A DNA stretch of 6,345 nucleotides from Saprospiraceae bacterium. GTDB lineage: Bacteria; Bacteroidota; Bacteroidia; Chitinophagales; Saprospiraceae. Made by a program: the position numbers and the translations under genes. Position 1 is the stretch's first letter. Every line of letters begins with the position of its first letter. Positions 6,269 through 6,345 of the stretch are shown here, one piece after another. The DNA is taken from positions 1-6,345 of the forward strand of contig SKYC01000041.1 in the NCBI GenBank assembly GCA_007128085.1. Direction: 5' to 3'. The notes under the pieces are model-generated. The model saw only the letters and a list, made by a program, of their open reading frames with translations. It made no database searches and was not told where the DNA came from.

Positions 6269-6345
6269 GCCGGGTATCAGTATACGTTAGAAAAGGAGAT
6301 GGTTTTTAGTGAGAATGGAAAGAGGCCGATTCTGATACCGGCCTC
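6269..6345. repeat. Overlapping, mutually exclusive inverted repeats at the window edge
   Basis: GAGGCCG at 6322-6328 pairs perfectly with CGGCCTC at 6339-6345 (10-nt loop). The right arm also overlaps a second pairing: 6269-6280 with 6332-6342, 11 bp with one bulged G. Both cannot form at once because 6339-6342 is shared. The 7-bp hairpin resembles a terminator or attenuator stem, but the window ends at its last base on the plus strand, and on the minus strand only TTT follows. Whether it is transcribed, and from which side, cannot be seen. Confidence 0.5.

Larger units (their letters stand above)
5960..6345. other. Gene-poor right end with inverted repeats
   Basis: No gene is supported in this stretch. 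It holds the minus-strand -7 box (5985-5992), an A/T tract (6008-6030), a 6-bp hairpin CTGATG/CATCAG (6115-6120 with 6126-6131), the longer imperfect hairpin 6206-6238, and the inverted repeats at 6269-6345. One plus-strand frame without an ATG before 6118 runs to a stop at 6184-6186, and another is open from 6215 to the edge with its only ATG at 6299, after GGAG. Neither encodes a protein I recognise, so both are left uncalled. Confidence 0.6.

Overview
The window looks like core chromosome from a member of the Bacteroidota, possibly a Saprospiria-like lineage (the class is a guess from protein style and gene order). The evidence is threefold. Starts lack Shine-Dalgarno sequences and follow A-rich leaders. 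Perfect TAnnTTTG motifs, the Bacteroidota -7 box, lie just upstream of three genes. The L17, enolase, DivIC/FtsB-like and polyprenyl synthase proteins also read as Bacteroidota types. No mobile element, CRISPR array, rRNA or tRNA was found, and every recognised gene is intact apart from the one cut by the left edge.

Layout: positions 1-306 hold the 3' end of rpoA (RNA polymerase alpha, C-terminal domain). After an unusually long, structured 141-nt gap comes rplQ (ribosomal protein bL17 with a 55-residue Arg/Ala/Glu tail), closed by a strong intrinsic terminator at 1028-1065. A new transcription unit with its own -7 box then carries carA (carbamoyl-phosphate synthase small subunit) and, only 3 nt later, eno (enolase). 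A further -7 box serves a small DivIC/FtsB-like division protein, followed by sucD (succinyl-CoA synthetase alpha subunit). Converging on sucD from the minus strand is a long-chain trans-polyprenyl diphosphate synthase, probably for the menaquinone side chain, which also has its own -7 box. The last 386 nt (5960-6345) contain no gene I can support, but hold several inverted repeats and two open frames of uncertain meaning.

Together the genes cover transcription and translation (rpoA, rplQ), pyrimidine/arginine precursor supply (carA), glycolysis and the TCA cycle (eno, sucD), septum formation and quinone side-chain synthesis. carA and sucD each encode one subunit of a two-subunit enzyme, and neither partner (carB, sucC) is in the window.

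I see no convincing new multi-gene system. The points most worth a second look are non-coding: the attenuator-like leader between rpoA and rplQ with its 10-bp-phased GAAGT repeats, the -7 box that overlaps the longest possible start of the DivIC gene and so resets that start, and the competing inverted repeats at the right edge.
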